64,000 nt of DNA. It comes from Paenibacillus montaniterrae (lineage in GTDB: Bacteria > Bacillota > Bacilli > Paenibacillales > Paenibacillaceae). The notes beneath the pieces were generated by a model. It had not been told where the DNA came from. It did no database searches and saw only the letters and a program-made list of their open reading frames with translations. The DNA is taken from contig NZ_BOSE01000005.1 of NCBI RefSeq assembly GCF_018403185.1, positions 323,414 through 387,413 of the forward strand, given 5' to 3'. Below are positions 50,911 to 60,920 of the stretch, piece by piece. A program made the position numbers and the translations under genes. Each line of letters starts with the position of its first letter. Positions within the stretch are counted from its first letter, which is position 1.

Positions 50911-52583
50911 CCTGTCGCATCCTCCTTCTCCACTGACATAGCAATGGCAATGGCCCGGTTAATCCGTTCACGGAGCTGCAGCAGCCAATCCGCGCTGTGC
51001 GGATATGAGGTAAATGTTATCGGTTCTTCAAGTCCTTCCTCAATCAATTCCAGCACAGCAGTCCTGCCGACCAGACTTTCCAGCAGCTTTAACGCCCGCA
51101 AATCTTGCAATGCTTCATATAATACTTCCATTCGGATCGATTCTATCGGACCGTCCTCCCCTGGATAGACAAGGTAGGCATCGCCCGAACAAAAGGCAAG
51201 CCCCGCATCGGTTATTTTGAACGGATCAATCGCTTTGCGAGAAAACTGCGTATACCAGAAGTTATAGCCCCAATGCAAAAAACCTTCGATATTGTATTTA
51301 TACAACTGAATGCCAATAATTCGATTGCGGGCCGACGGGAAACTGAAGAAGCGATTAGATACCTCAAGTTCTTGCGCGACACAATAATAAGTCCAGAGCG
51401 GCTTTACACCGCCGGATATAAACGGCTCCATATGATCGTTCGCGGGAATTGGAATGCCGACAATACCCTGCTCATAGAATGCATAATCCGACAGTGCATC
51501 AATAATAGGAAAATCACTTAAAAATTGCTCGAGGAATGCCCGATTATCCCGGTATTGCTCCAAATGCTCGCTATGCGGTTCATCGGAAATATGAAAATAG
51601 CAACGCCGCTCCAGTTTACGCGCTCGAATAAACTGTACAAGCTCGGGCAAAAACTGCGAGAGGAAAGAGCGATACTCTGGACTCGACGCATCAGTATCCC
51701 AGCCAAAAATCCGACGCTGTTCACCGTTCTCAACAGCCATCACTTTCGGCGCATGCTTGGCCCCCCATTGAGTAAAAAGATGAGCGTATTCGAAATAGTT
51801 GACTCCCAGCCGCTCGCACAGAATAGTCCAACGCTCAAGCTTGTCAAAGCCAAACTGATAATGATCGCCGTCCTTAATAACATCAACAAGCTGAACAGTC
51901 GGACGCTCTCCCCCCACCTCCGTATCCAGCGGCGGTGTAAACAGAGGCGTCAAAATCATATTAATACCGTGTCTTGCCGCAGTGTCTATATAACGCTCAA
52001 TCAGTTGCCAGTGCGCTTCACTGAACATCTCTACTTCGTAATGGGTGGCCAAACAATCAGCATGGAACCATTCGGTATGTATAAGCTCCTGTTCCGGCAA
52101 ATACGCATCGATAAGCTCCAGCTCAAAGCTGGCGCAGCCAATCTCATTCCCTTCGGCCCCCTCCAGAATAATCCGGATTGGGTAACTTCCCGAAACGACC
52201 CCGTCGGCAGGCGCGACGGACACCCACAATGCCCGCCATTGCCCCGGAGGCACATCTATCCGGCCTTTCTCAAGCGACAGCAGCGGATCGGGAAACAGCC
52301 CCGGTGTCGTTCGCAGCGTCCAACCGTCACAGCTCTCCTGACGCAAGGTCGGCAATTCGGACGGAACAAGCCCGACATTTCGAACAGTCACAACATTTGC
52401 AAGCAGTGATTCCACCTTGACCCGTACAGATTTAAGCGGCGCATTCGATCGATAAGCAACCTGAAACGCAAACGTCTCGTTCAGAAGCGATGTCGCCCGC
52501 ACATACGCCTGTTCCCGATGCTCCTCATCAGCAAATATTTTAGCCAGCGAGTTGACACATATCAGTTCCAGCAAATGCTTCAC
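50907..52583 (-). CDS. DUF4091 / GH123-like glycoside hydrolase-family protein
   Basis: 558 residues, no signal peptide. An N-terminal beta-sandwich (about 1-165) precedes the barrel. The neighbouring Asp334-Glu335 in HISDEPHSEH matches the Asp-Glu pair that GH123 beta-N-acetylgalactosaminidases use in substrate-assisted catalysis. If the substrate is an N-acetyl-hexosamine, the operon would act on an amino-sugar polymer. The gene follows the binding-protein gene after a strong hairpin, and its stop overlaps the M81 start. Confidence 0.78.
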   Translation of the reverse strand: MKHLLELICVNSLAKIFADEEHREQAYVRATSLLNETFAFQVAYRSNAPLKSVRVKVESLLANVVTVRNVGLVPSELPTLRQESCDGWTLRTTPGLFPDPLLSLEKGRIDVPPGQWRALWVSVAPADGVVSGSYPIRIILEGAEGNEIGCASFELELIDAYLPEQELIHTEWFHADCLATHYEVEMFSEAHWQLIERYIDTAARHGINMILTPLFTPPLDTEVGGERPTVQLVDVIKDGDHYQFGFDKLERWTILCERLGVNYFEYAHLFTQWGAKHAPKVMAVENGEQRRIFGWDTDASSPEYRSFLSQFLPELVQFIRARKLERRCYFHISDEPHSEHLEQYRDNRAFLEQFLSDFPIIDALSDYAFYEQGIVGIPIPANDHMEPFISGGVKPLWTYYCVAQELEVSNRFFSFPSARNRIIGIQLYKYNIEGFLHWGYNFWYTQFSRKAIDPFKITDAGLAFCSGDAYLVYPGEDGPIESIRMEVLYEALQDLRALKLLESLVGRTAVLELIEEGLEEPITFTSYPHSADWLLQLRERINRAIAIAMSVEKEDATG

Positions 52584-52605
52584 TTCCTTATTTATAATTG
52601 CAAAC

Positions 52606-52664
52606 GCAGCCCCGCTTGAGATGGGACAAACAAGTCTTGTCCCGCCGCGCTCAAGCGGGGCTGC
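52606..52664 (-). terminator. Strong intercistronic hairpin after the binding-protein gene
   Basis: GCAGCCCCGCTTGAG (52606-52620) pairs perfectly with CTCAAGCGGGGCTGC (52650-52664), with an inner GGGACAA/TTGTCCC stem. There is no long U-tract. It may reduce read-through into DUF4091 and protect the binding-protein message. Confidence 0.7.
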
Positions 52665-52705
52665 GCACCTAAACGCATCAAGTGAGTTGGCCTGTTAGCA
52701 GACTA

Positions 52706-54244
52706 CTAGTTTCCGTATCCGAGAGCGTTAAGCTGCTCAATGGCCGAATCTACATACAGCTTGTAGTTCATCGTATTTTCCATCGTTTCAAGGAAGGCAT
52801 CATATTCTTCCAGCGGGCGAAGTCCGTATACAAATTTCGTAAACTCCTCCTCCAGATAACGATCGGCATCAGCCGGATTATAGCCTTCAGGATAACTAAG
52901 GAAGCCGTTCAGCACCTCGATCCGCGGCAATGTACTCGCAAAATCAATATATTCCGCCTGATCTGCAAACTTCACTTTCAAGTATTCAACCTCCGGACGG
53001 CCCGTGAACTGATACAGCCAGCTATATCCCGCTTCTTGCGCCATCAGTTCAGTAGCGACAACCTGGTCGCCTTCAATATTGAAATGCTTGCCTTCAATCC
53101 CAAATTGCACAAGCCTTGATCCTTCACCTTCCGAGACATAATTCAACAATTCGAATACTTTATTGAGTGTGTCCTTGTCCTTCTCCAACGACTTCGGAAT
53201 GGCAAACATCGTACCGGCATTTCCGATATCGAACGAGTTTGCATAATTTCCGCCAGGTCCTTCCGGCGAATGGATCTGAATCCATTCAGCATTCGGATTC
53301 ACCGTTTTAATTTGCTCGACAAATTCGTTTTTGCTCATGTTCGCCCAATCAATAAAAATGATGCCTGCTTGTCCTTTAATCGCTTTTTCCTGGTGTACCA
53401 GCCCCGTGTTGGCCATAATTTCCGGATCGACTACGCCAGCCTCGTTCAGTTTGCGGAAATAAGCAAGCGCATCGCGAATTTCCGGATCATACAACGAGTT
53501 GACAACTTTACCGTCCTTCACATAGAACTCGCCAGGATTCACTGTGCCGAACGAACCGTAAAATGGCGCAAAAGTGCTCAGCGATGTACCTGTAAGTCCA
53601 ATTGTGTCGTTCTCATTATTGCCATCCGGATCGCGCTCGACGAATGCTTTGGCCACCTCAAAAAAATCGTCCACTGTCTTAGGAACTTCCAGCTTCAAAT
53701 TATCCAACCAGTCTTTGCGAATCCATAAGCTCATGCTCGGAATGCCCGGAGCTTTCGGAATTGCATACAGCTTGCCGTCGATCATGCCTTTTTTTAGCGT
53801 ATCTTCGCCCAAAAATTGCTTGACGACTTTAAGCTCATTATCCATGTACGGCGTAAGATCGAGCAAAATATCTTGTGCCTGATATTGCTGCAACTGCGCC
53901 TTGTTCAAACTGAACATATCAGGTAAATTCGTCGAAGACATCCGAATGTTCAATTGACTTTGATAATCGTCCGGACTTCCGTATGTTGTCATGTTGATAT
54001 CGACATTTAATGCTTCATTCAGTGCTGCAAGAATAAAATCTTTGTCGGGAGACGGTAAGCCACTGGCGCTTTGCATAATGTCCAGCTTAACGACCTGCTC
54101 CGTCCCGTTGTTGCCCTGATCGTTTCCGTTACCGTCGGCGCCAGTCCCCGGGTCATTGCCATTGCCTTGTGAGCACGCTGTCAACACCGTAGTAAGCAGC
54201 AGCACCATCGCCAATAAAAGTCTTACTAAATAAGTCTTCTTCAC
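52706..54244 (-). CDS. LplA/LipO-type sugar-binding lipoprotein
   Basis: 512 residues. Lipoprotein signal with lipobox VLTAC (Cys24), an Asn/Gly-rich spacer, then the large binding-protein fold typical of Paenibacillus LipO proteins (VKLDIMQSASGLPSPDKDF, IPKAPGIPSMSLWIRKDWLD). The GTG at 54244, 7 bases after AGGGGTG, is the true start; the frame open to 54397 extends into non-coding leader. It delivers substrate to the LplB/LplC permeases just upstream. Confidence 0.87.
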   Translation of the reverse strand: MKKTYLVRLLLAMVLLLTTVLTACSQGNGNDPGTGADGNGNDQGNNGTEQVVKLDIMQSASGLPSPDKDFILAALNEALNVDINMTTYGSPDDYQSQLNIRMSSTNLPDMFSLNKAQLQQYQAQDILLDLTPYMDNELKVVKQFLGEDTLKKGMIDGKLYAIPKAPGIPSMSLWIRKDWLDNLKLEVPKTVDDFFEVAKAFVERDPDGNNENDTIGLTGTSLSTFAPFYGSFGTVNPGEFYVKDGKVVNSLYDPEIRDALAYFRKLNEAGVVDPEIMANTGLVHQEKAIKGQAGIIFIDWANMSKNEFVEQIKTVNPNAEWIQIHSPEGPGGNYANSFDIGNAGTMFAIPKSLEKDKDTLNKVFELLNYVSEGEGSRLVQFGIEGKHFNIEGDQVVATELMAQEAGYSWLYQFTGRPEVEYLKVKFADQAEYIDFASTLPRIEVLNGFLSYPEGYNPADADRYLEEEFTKFVYGLRPLEEYDAFLETMENTMNYKLYVDSAIEQLNALGYGN

Positions 54245-54332
54245 AATCGAACACCCCTTAAATGATTTATTTATTGAATCGGGTTCAAGGGCAGCCTGCT
54301 GTAAAAAATCTGATGTTCCCCTTATGCCCGCA

Positions 54333-55190
54333 TCAACCTTTAATTGAACCAAGCAGCATACCTTTTGTAAAATATTTTTGTAAAAACGGGTACACAACGA
54401 TCACCGGCAATGACGCCATAACAACTGCCGCCATTTTCAAGGTTTGAGCGGGAGTTGTTGCCTCGAAATTTTCCAACTGCTGGGATTGCATCAAAATTTC
54501 TCTTACGACCACCTGCAGCGGAAACATGGAACGGTCGGTAATATACATAATCGCCTGGAAAAAATCATTCCAATGGCCAACCGCGTAGAATAACCCGATC
54601 GTAGCGATGACCGATGTCGACAACGGGACCGTCATTTGTGCCAAAATTCGAAACTCGCCCGCCCCGTCCATCTTGGCGGATTCGAAGATTTCCTCCGGCA
54701 GCTGCTCAAAGAAGCTTTTGACAATCAATACATTAAAGCTCCCGACAAGGCCTGGCAAAATGAGCGACCAATACGTATTCAGCAGCCCCAACGATTTAAC
54801 AATCAAATAAGTGGGAACCATCCCGCCGGAAAACAGCATCGTGATCAAGATCATCATCAGAAACGAACTGCGTCCCGGCAGTTTTTTGCGGCTCAACGGA
54901 TAGGCCAGCAAAATCGTTATTATCATATTGAGCAACGTGCCGACAATCGTAACCATCGCCGTCACACCGAAGGCTTGAACCATACCGGAATACTCCCATA
55001 TCGTTCGATAGGCGCTAAAGGTAATTTCCCGCGGGATAATCGGAAACGAACCGCTCTTATGCACTACGCTTAGCGGCGTCAGCGACACAGAAACAACATA
55101 TAGCAGCGGAAAAACAGCTACCAAACCTGCCAAGAACAGAATCGTATATACAATTCCGTTAATAACCCGATCCTCAACTCCTCTTACCAT
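54333..55190 (-). CDS. LplC-type ABC permease
   Basis: 285 residues with six membrane segments. The permease loop is PEEIFESAKMDGAGEFR, and the ending QKYFTKGMLLGSIKG is the hallmark of LplC/YtcP permeases. Overlaps the LplB-type gene by seven bases. Confidence 0.9.
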   Translation of the reverse strand: MVRGVEDRVINGIVYTILFLAGLVAVFPLLYVVSVSLTPLSVVHKSGSFPIIPREITFSAYRTIWEYSGMVQAFGVTAMVTIVGTLLNMIITILLAYPLSRKKLPGRSSFLMMILITMLFSGGMVPTYLIVKSLGLLNTYWSLILPGLVGSFNVLIVKSFFEQLPEEIFESAKMDGAGEFRILAQMTVPLSTSVIATIGLFYAVGHWNDFFQAIMYITDRSMFPLQVVVREILMQSQQLENFEATTPAQTLKMAAVVMASLPVIVVYPFLQKYFTKGMLLGSIKG

Positions 55191-56134
55191 ATCCCTTCAC
55201 CCCACTTTTTTGCGATACGGTTCGAGGCCAATACTAATACGAAGCCAATCACCGATTTGAACAGTCCCACTGCGGAGGCAAGGCTGAAATTCATTTGCTG
55301 CAAGCCTGTGCGGAACACCCAAGTATCAATAATATCTGCTACAGAATAAACCTGAAGATTGTACAATACGTAGATTTGTCCGAATCCGGCATCCATAATG
55401 TGGCCCAAATTCAGAATAAACAGCATCACAATAACGCTGCGAATTCCCGGCAATGTAATATGCCAAATCATCCGCAAGCGGCTTGCGCCATCTACACGAG
55501 CCGCTTCATACAAGGTAGTATCAATACCGGACATCGCAGCTAAATAGATGATGGCCCCCCATCCAAGGTTTTGCCATATTTCGGATGTGACAAGCAAGGA
55601 GCGGAAGTAGGTCGGTGATGTCAAGAAAGGAATCGTGCTGCCCGTCATATCTTTAATCCAAGTGTTGACCAAACCCGACGTTTGCGACAACAAGGCAATC
55701 AAAATACCGTATATAATGACCCAGGATAGAAAATGCGGCATATAGGTGAGCGTTTGTACCAATGACTTAAACCAACGCACCCGGCACTCATTCAATAAAA
55801 TCGCCATAAGTATCGGCGGAACAATTCCAAAAATCAATTTGTACACACTGATCAAAATCGTATTGCGCAGCAGCTGATAAAAATACGGTGATTCAAAAAA
55901 AGTCAGAAAGTGCTTATTCCACGGGTCCGCCCATGGACTAGCCATAATGCCCTCCATAATGCGAAAGTCCTTAAATGAAATAATGACACCATACATCGGC
56001 AAATATTTAAACAGAATATAATAAACAATTCCGGGTAACAGCATAATATACAGCACTCTATACTGCCATATTCTCCTGCCGATATCCCACTTCAACATCC
56101 CCTTTCGAGGTTTCTCGAGAACCGGTGTAGCCAT
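55184..56134 (-). CDS. LplB-type ABC permease
   Basis: 316 residues with six membrane segments and EAA loop YEAARVDGASRLRM. The N-terminus YRVLYIMLLPGIVYYILFKY matches LplB/YteP proteins. ATG 56134 lies 6 bases after GGGGGA; the TTG at 56152 is less likely. With LplC and the binding protein it forms an importer that would borrow an MsmX-like ATPase. Confidence 0.9.
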   Translation of the reverse strand: MATPVLEKPRKGMLKWDIGRRIWQYRVLYIMLLPGIVYYILFKYLPMYGVIISFKDFRIMEGIMASPWADPWNKHFLTFFESPYFYQLLRNTILISVYKLIFGIVPPILMAILLNECRVRWFKSLVQTLTYMPHFLSWVIIYGILIALLSQTSGLVNTWIKDMTGSTIPFLTSPTYFRSLLVTSEIWQNLGWGAIIYLAAMSGIDTTLYEAARVDGASRLRMIWHITLPGIRSVIVMLFILNLGHIMDAGFGQIYVLYNLQVYSVADIIDTWVFRTGLQQMNFSLASAVGLFKSVIGFVLVLASNRIAKKWGEGIW

Positions 56135-56279
56135 TGCATTCCCCCATCTCAATTGTGTTAGCTTGCATTTTGTACAGCTTGTTTAACTTTATTGTAGCAA
56201 CGGATTATTTCCGGCTATATGCAGTAAAATTGTCAATTTAGGTCGTAATCGTACAAATCGCTTAACTTCGCCGTTAACG

Positions 56280-56325
56280 AAAAAGAACTCCGCTCCCGCG
56301 CCAATGCGCAGTTGCTGGAGTTCTT
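56280..56325 (-). terminator. Terminator after the propeller-like gene
   Basis: AAAGAACTCC and GGAGTTCTTT pair at the ends of a GC-rich loop, followed by TTCG. So the LplB transcript probably starts from its own promoter in 56135-56280. Confidence 0.6.
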
Positions 56326-56355
56326 TGATCAGAGCTCAATTAGATCCTTTGCTGC

Positions 56356-57723
56356 TTAGCTATAGATAAAATGCGCGCTCGCTTTGCAATTGGCTTGCGG
56401 AATAATCCGTACCCAATGAGCGCTGAACCCGGTCGGGAATACATGATGTTCATAACCGCCTGCCGCTACTTCAATGCGTTTATATTTCTTCCAAGTTCCA
56501 TTGCCGAGGAAGTCTACTTCGATATCAAACGCAACCGACTGCGCTGATTCATGGGTCAAATGCAAAACTTTATGCTCGAAACCTGTCATCAAGTACGGGT
56601 CAGAAGCTGCTCCAGCTTCCACTTCTTGTTCCCACCAAGGACCACCCCAACCCGATGGCTTGCCGAATTGCCACAAGTCATCTGTCTTGCCGAACCATAA
56701 GTTCGATTGTGGTTCACCAGCCAGCAGGTTCGTATCGAAAATAGGCGTAACCTGATTCCCGGCGAGTACAAGCAGCCCTCTCCAAGAGCAGAAGTCAGGA
56801 ATCATCCGCAAATGGGTAGAGATAGGGCGTATTCCCCATACCTTGCCGCCATATGCATTGTGAGACATCTCATAGAACATGCCATGGAAATTCATAAGCA
56901 ACCGCTCTGTCTCTACCTCGCGAATTCGCGGCCACTCGGTAAACCACATATGATCCATCGCTTGAGTTGCTTTCGGCAACCGATACGTGCTCCATTCTCC
57001 GTTTACAAAAACCTTGAGAATGGCGGATGCGCGGTCAAATCCTGTAGCAAACAGCGGACTGTTGCCGGATGAAGCCACTTCGCAGTAAGGGCTCTCCTCC
57101 AAAATCGTCCAGGTCTGACCATCCCATTCTGCCAAGCGTCCGTCGCTTTTGCTCCCCAAATACTCGCGTTCATCATACGTATTGTTGGCAACGACGATCT
57201 TGCCGTCCTTCGTCCAGCCTCCCTTGAAATGCGGCCAGCAATTCGGGGACACCTTCAACTCAACCAGCAGATCAAACAATTGTTCCGTCTCCAGCGTATG
57301 AACGTTGATTTCAAACAATTTGCCTTCCATAGTCAATACATAAAGCTTGTTATCCGGATCAGTCAAATGAGGGAAGCATGCTGTCAGTCGATGTTCGATA
57401 AGTGTCTCTGCTGTCCGCACATTGCCGCTCGTGTCAATAAAATGCGGCCCAATCATCAATTGGCTGGATTTCGGGTGAATGATGCGGTTGGCGTATGTAC
57501 CAACGACACTTTGCGGATGCTTGCGAACCTCCAGCTTGTCATTGACCTCGAACAGCCCGGTGCCTGTGCCGGTGCCAACACTGTGCGCCACATAAGAAAT
57601 ATACCAAAGCCGGTTTGCCCAAGGCATCACCGCTCCGATTCCCGTCTCTGAACGTTGACCATCAATGCCTGCTACTGCAGTAAGATGCGGGTATACACCG
57701 CCGACTTGAACGTGATTGCTCAT
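56356..57723 (-). CDS. Beta-propeller-like protein of unknown function
   Basis: 455 residues without signal peptide. Repeated beta-strand blocks with W and G (MPWANRLWYISYVAHSVGTG, GWTKDGKIVVANNTYDE, GKTDDLWQFGKPSGWGGPWW) suggest a propeller. It follows the beta-galactosidase gene by 45 bases, and GGAGG lies 10 bases before ATG 57723. Likely an enzyme or binding protein for the same glycan; no catalytic motif recognised. Confidence 0.6.
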   Translation of the reverse strand: MSNHVQVGGVYPHLTAVAGIDGQRSETGIGAVMPWANRLWYISYVAHSVGTGTGTGLFEVNDKLEVRKHPQSVVGTYANRIIHPKSSQLMIGPHFIDTSGNVRTAETLIEHRLTACFPHLTDPDNKLYVLTMEGKLFEINVHTLETEQLFDLLVELKVSPNCWPHFKGGWTKDGKIVVANNTYDEREYLGSKSDGRLAEWDGQTWTILEESPYCEVASSGNSPLFATGFDRASAILKVFVNGEWSTYRLPKATQAMDHMWFTEWPRIREVETERLLMNFHGMFYEMSHNAYGGKVWGIRPISTHLRMIPDFCSWRGLLVLAGNQVTPIFDTNLLAGEPQSNLWFGKTDDLWQFGKPSGWGGPWWEQEVEAGAASDPYLMTGFEHKVLHLTHESAQSVAFDIEVDFLGNGTWKKYKRIEVAAGGYEHHVFPTGFSAHWVRIIPQANCKASAHFIYS

Positions 57724-57768
57724 GAAATGATAACCTCCAAATAATTGTTAATTGTAACGAGCCAATAT

Positions 57769-60700
57769 TCAACCGATAAAGAAATTCCCCTGCGGCAGCA
57801 AATCTTCTTTGAAAATCGGACGTATCGCCACTTCAAACAAGAATTGCTTCTCCTCCAAACGATATTTCGCAAGCAGCTCCGGTCCGCACGCATTTGAGCC
57901 GGAACCGCTCATTTTATAATCAAGATGAACAATCGTTTGCGGCCGTTTCAGCTCCCGAAGCTTGTAGTCATGTGTTGCGGACGCAAGATCCTCCGGCTTG
58001 TAGTGACTGGCGCAGAAGGAAAATGGCTTCGACGCTGCGAACCATAAGCCCATCCCTTGCAAATTGGTTACCGCCGCCCATTCTGTGCCATAACGCGCGC
58101 CATTTTCCTGCGGGCGAATATAATGCTCCATCATGTCGTCCACAGTAGTCAAATAACGTGCCAGGCGATTGCTATGATGGCGATCAATATAGCTGGCATG
58201 CGGCCCATATCCAAAATATTCAACTTCCTCATTTCCTGCAGGCATCGTAAGCTGCAGTCCGAAACGCGGCAAAAATGGCAGATGATCAGCGATATTCGCC
58301 TCCACCCGCAATGCGGCTTCACCTGAACCGTTTATTTGCCAATGCATCGTTCCCCGTACAATCGGCCCTTTGCTGTAACCTGCCAGCGAGTAGTGAACAG
58401 TTATTTCCACTGTATTGGCCTCACTATGGAATGCCCAGCTTGTCTCGTATGTTTTTTGCACCGCGCGGGCATATCCTTCCTGCTCCCAGCTCTCCCGGAT
58501 GTAGCAATCATTATCCAGCGGAGCACGCCATACCGTCAGTTCGGCCGGCTCATCCAGCATTGGAATGCCCTGCGCTTCTATGGCAGTCAACTTGCCTTGC
58601 CGCAGGTCGAAGCGATAACGAAACTCATCTCCCGAAATAATAAGCATCTCATGCTGCTGCTTTACTTCCAGCTTGGATGCTGGACAAGAAGGCATGACAG
58701 ATCCTACTGCTGCTGCTGTCGGCTTATCGCCCATCTCTAATTGTTCCGCCTGCTCCTTCAATCTGAATTGAGCAAATGCCAGCTCATGCCCGGCATCACT
58801 CCACCAATGGTCCTGCGCAGTCACGGCTCGCAGCAACAGACACGCCCTTGCCGGGGCCGCAGCATACATACTCGGCCATGAATCACCGAGAGAAACGACT
58901 TGCTTGCAGCCAGCGGCCAGCTCTGCCAGTTCCAGCTCGCCTTGTCCCAGAACAGCTCCTTCGCATTCAAGTCGATAGCGGAATCTGACTTGCGCGAAAC
59001 TGCTGAAATCGAATCGATTATGGATAATAAATACGCCTTGCTTCAAATCAACCGCCGTAAAACCGACCGGTGCAATAGCTTGCTTCAATTCCAGCAATGC
59101 GGAATGCGGCGTGCGATCCGGCGCTACAAGACCATCAATGCAGAAGTTCCCGTCATGCGGCTGCTCGCCAAAATCTCCTCCGTAGGCGAAGTGCTCCGGC
59201 TGACCGTCTCCCTGTTCGTTGGCCCTGCGCATAATGCCGTGGTCGCACCATTCCCACACACAGCCCCCCATCATCTGAGGGTAGCGATAGATTACTTCCC
59301 AATAATCATGCAGGTCGCCCGGCCCGTTCCCCATGGCATGGCTATACTCGCATTGAAAGAACGGCTTTACTTGCTCGGGATCGGATGCATAGGCCTCCAT
59401 TTCTTCTATTGAAGCATACATGCGACTCTCTACATCCAGGCAAGACCGGTCGCTGTCTCCCAAATTAATCGGGGCTGCTCCCTCGTAGTGAACCGGGCGA
59501 GAATGATCTCTCTCCTTGACCCACCGAGCCATTGCCTGATGATTTGCACCATATCCCGCTTCATTGCCAATCGACCACATGATGATGCACGGATGGTTTT
59601 TGTCGCGCTCCACCATACGCACGGCTCGATCGAGAAACGCATTTTTCCAGGAAGGATCTCGTCCCAAACGGTGGAAGGAATCAGGGTTGCCCGTTATTTC
59701 TCTCCCCATGCCATGGCATTCCAGATCCGCTTCATCGATAACATAAAAGCCGTAACGATCGCACAAGTCGAGAAAACGCGAATCATTAGGATAATGCGCT
59801 GTGCGAATGGTATTAATATTGTGCTGCTTCATCAGCTTTAAGTCCTGAAGCATGCTATTCACTGGAACAGCATGCCCCAGCACCGGATGAGACTCATGAC
59901 GATTGACTCCTTTAAGCTTCACCGGTCGACGATTGATCATAAAGACGCCCTGATCGATCTCGATTTGGCGGAAGCCGACAGCTAATGCAATTGCTTCCGT
60001 CCCCGCATGCAGCAGCAAGGTGTACAGGTAAGGTTCTTCGGCATGCCACAGCTTCGGACGTGCAACATCAAGCGTCAACTGTCCGGCACCGCCAATGATG
60101 CCGGTTGTTGCGGCGACCGGGTTGCCTTCCCTATCGAGCAGCTCCGCTCGAACAGTCAATTCTCCCTTGACAGTAAGCTCGCTGATCAACGCAGCCTGAC
60201 CGAAATCTCCGCTCAACTGCGTTCTGTTAAAGATGTCCCTGATATGCTCCTTATCGCGTGCAAGCATATATACATCGCGATAAATGCCGGAATACCGCCA
60301 CATATCCTGACCTTCCAGATAGGTGCCGTCACACCACTTCAGAACGAGCACGGCAATGGTGTTCTTCCCCGGCTTCACATATGGAGCAATATGAAACTCT
60401 GCCTGCATCCTGCTGCCCTGGCTATAGCCAACCAAGCAACCGTTGACCCAGACGTAGAAACAAGCGTTCACTCCTTCAAAGACAACATATGCCTCCTTGT
60501 CCGACCAAACGTCGGGGACCACAAATTCCCGGACATACAAACCCGCGGGATTATTGTCGGGAACAAAGGGCGGATCACATGGAATCAGATAATTCACATT
60601 CGTGTACTGCATCTGGTCGTAGCCGTTGCGCTGCCAGCAGGAGGGGACAATTAGCCCGTCCCAATCCGGCGTATGATAACCGGGAAGATAGAAGCCTTCC

Positions 60701-60891
60701 GGGACATCCGCCAGCGATGAACAATAGCGAAACCTCCACTGTCCGTTCAATGAACGATAGTAGGCAGAACTGCCTCGATTGCTTGCAGCAGCAAGTCTGC
60801 TGCTCTGGTACGGAATATAGCTAGCGCGTTGCGCCTCCCGATTTACTTGCACGATATCAGGATCCTCCCAATATCGGGGAATACTAATCAT
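57769..60891 (-). CDS. lacZ: GH2 beta-galactosidase (LacZ type)
   Basis: 1040 residues, the usual LacZ length, no signal peptide. Domain order: N-terminal jelly-roll (about 40-210), Ig-like, TIM barrel with acid/base Glu444 in SIGNEAGYG and nucleophile Glu515 in FFQCEYSHAMGNG, Ig-like, and the C-terminal beta-sandwich (Bgal_small_N: MLIISGDEFRYRFD...). It hydrolyses terminal beta-galactosides in the cytosol. GGAGGAG precedes ATG. It directly follows the YesM kinase gene, so the YesMN pair is its likely regulator. Confidence 0.92.
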   Translation of the reverse strand: MISIPRYWEDPDIVQVNREAQRASYIPYQSSRLAAASNRGSSAYYRSLNGQWRFRYCSSLADVPEGFYLPGYHTPDWDGLIVPSCWQRNGYDQMQYTNVNYLIPCDPPFVPDNNPAGLYVREFVVPDVWSDKEAYVVFEGVNACFYVWVNGCLVGYSQGSRMQAEFHIAPYVKPGKNTIAVLVLKWCDGTYLEGQDMWRYSGIYRDVYMLARDKEHIRDIFNRTQLSGDFGQAALISELTVKGELTVRAELLDREGNPVAATTGIIGGAGQLTLDVARPKLWHAEEPYLYTLLLHAGTEAIALAVGFRQIEIDQGVFMINRRPVKLKGVNRHESHPVLGHAVPVNSMLQDLKLMKQHNINTIRTAHYPNDSRFLDLCDRYGFYVIDEADLECHGMGREITGNPDSFHRLGRDPSWKNAFLDRAVRMVERDKNHPCIIMWSIGNEAGYGANHQAMARWVKERDHSRPVHYEGAAPINLGDSDRSCLDVESRMYASIEEMEAYASDPEQVKPFFQCEYSHAMGNGPGDLHDYWEVIYRYPQMMGGCVWEWCDHGIMRRANEQGDGQPEHFAYGGDFGEQPHDGNFCIDGLVAPDRTPHSALLELKQAIAPVGFTAVDLKQGVFIIHNRFDFSSFAQVRFRYRLECEGAVLGQGELELAELAAGCKQVVSLGDSWPSMYAAAPARACLLLRAVTAQDHWWSDAGHELAFAQFRLKEQAEQLEMGDKPTAAAVGSVMPSCPASKLEVKQQHEMLIISGDEFRYRFDLRQGKLTAIEAQGIPMLDEPAELTVWRAPLDNDCYIRESWEQEGYARAVQKTYETSWAFHSEANTVEITVHYSLAGYSKGPIVRGTMHWQINGSGEAALRVEANIADHLPFLPRFGLQLTMPAGNEEVEYFGYGPHASYIDRHHSNRLARYLTTVDDMMEHYIRPQENGARYGTEWAAVTNLQGMGLWFAASKPFSFCASHYKPEDLASATHDYKLRELKRPQTIVHLDYKMSGSGSNACGPELLAKYRLEEKQFLFEVAIRPIFKEDLLPQGNFFIG

Positions 60892-60920
60892 GGTTACTTA
60901 GCTCCTCCATTATGTTCAAT

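Noticed and set aside
52706..54397. 563-codon reading of the LipO-type gene
   Set aside because: The first 51 codons precede the signal peptide and include no ribosome site; the GTG at 54244 gives a proper lipoprotein signal.
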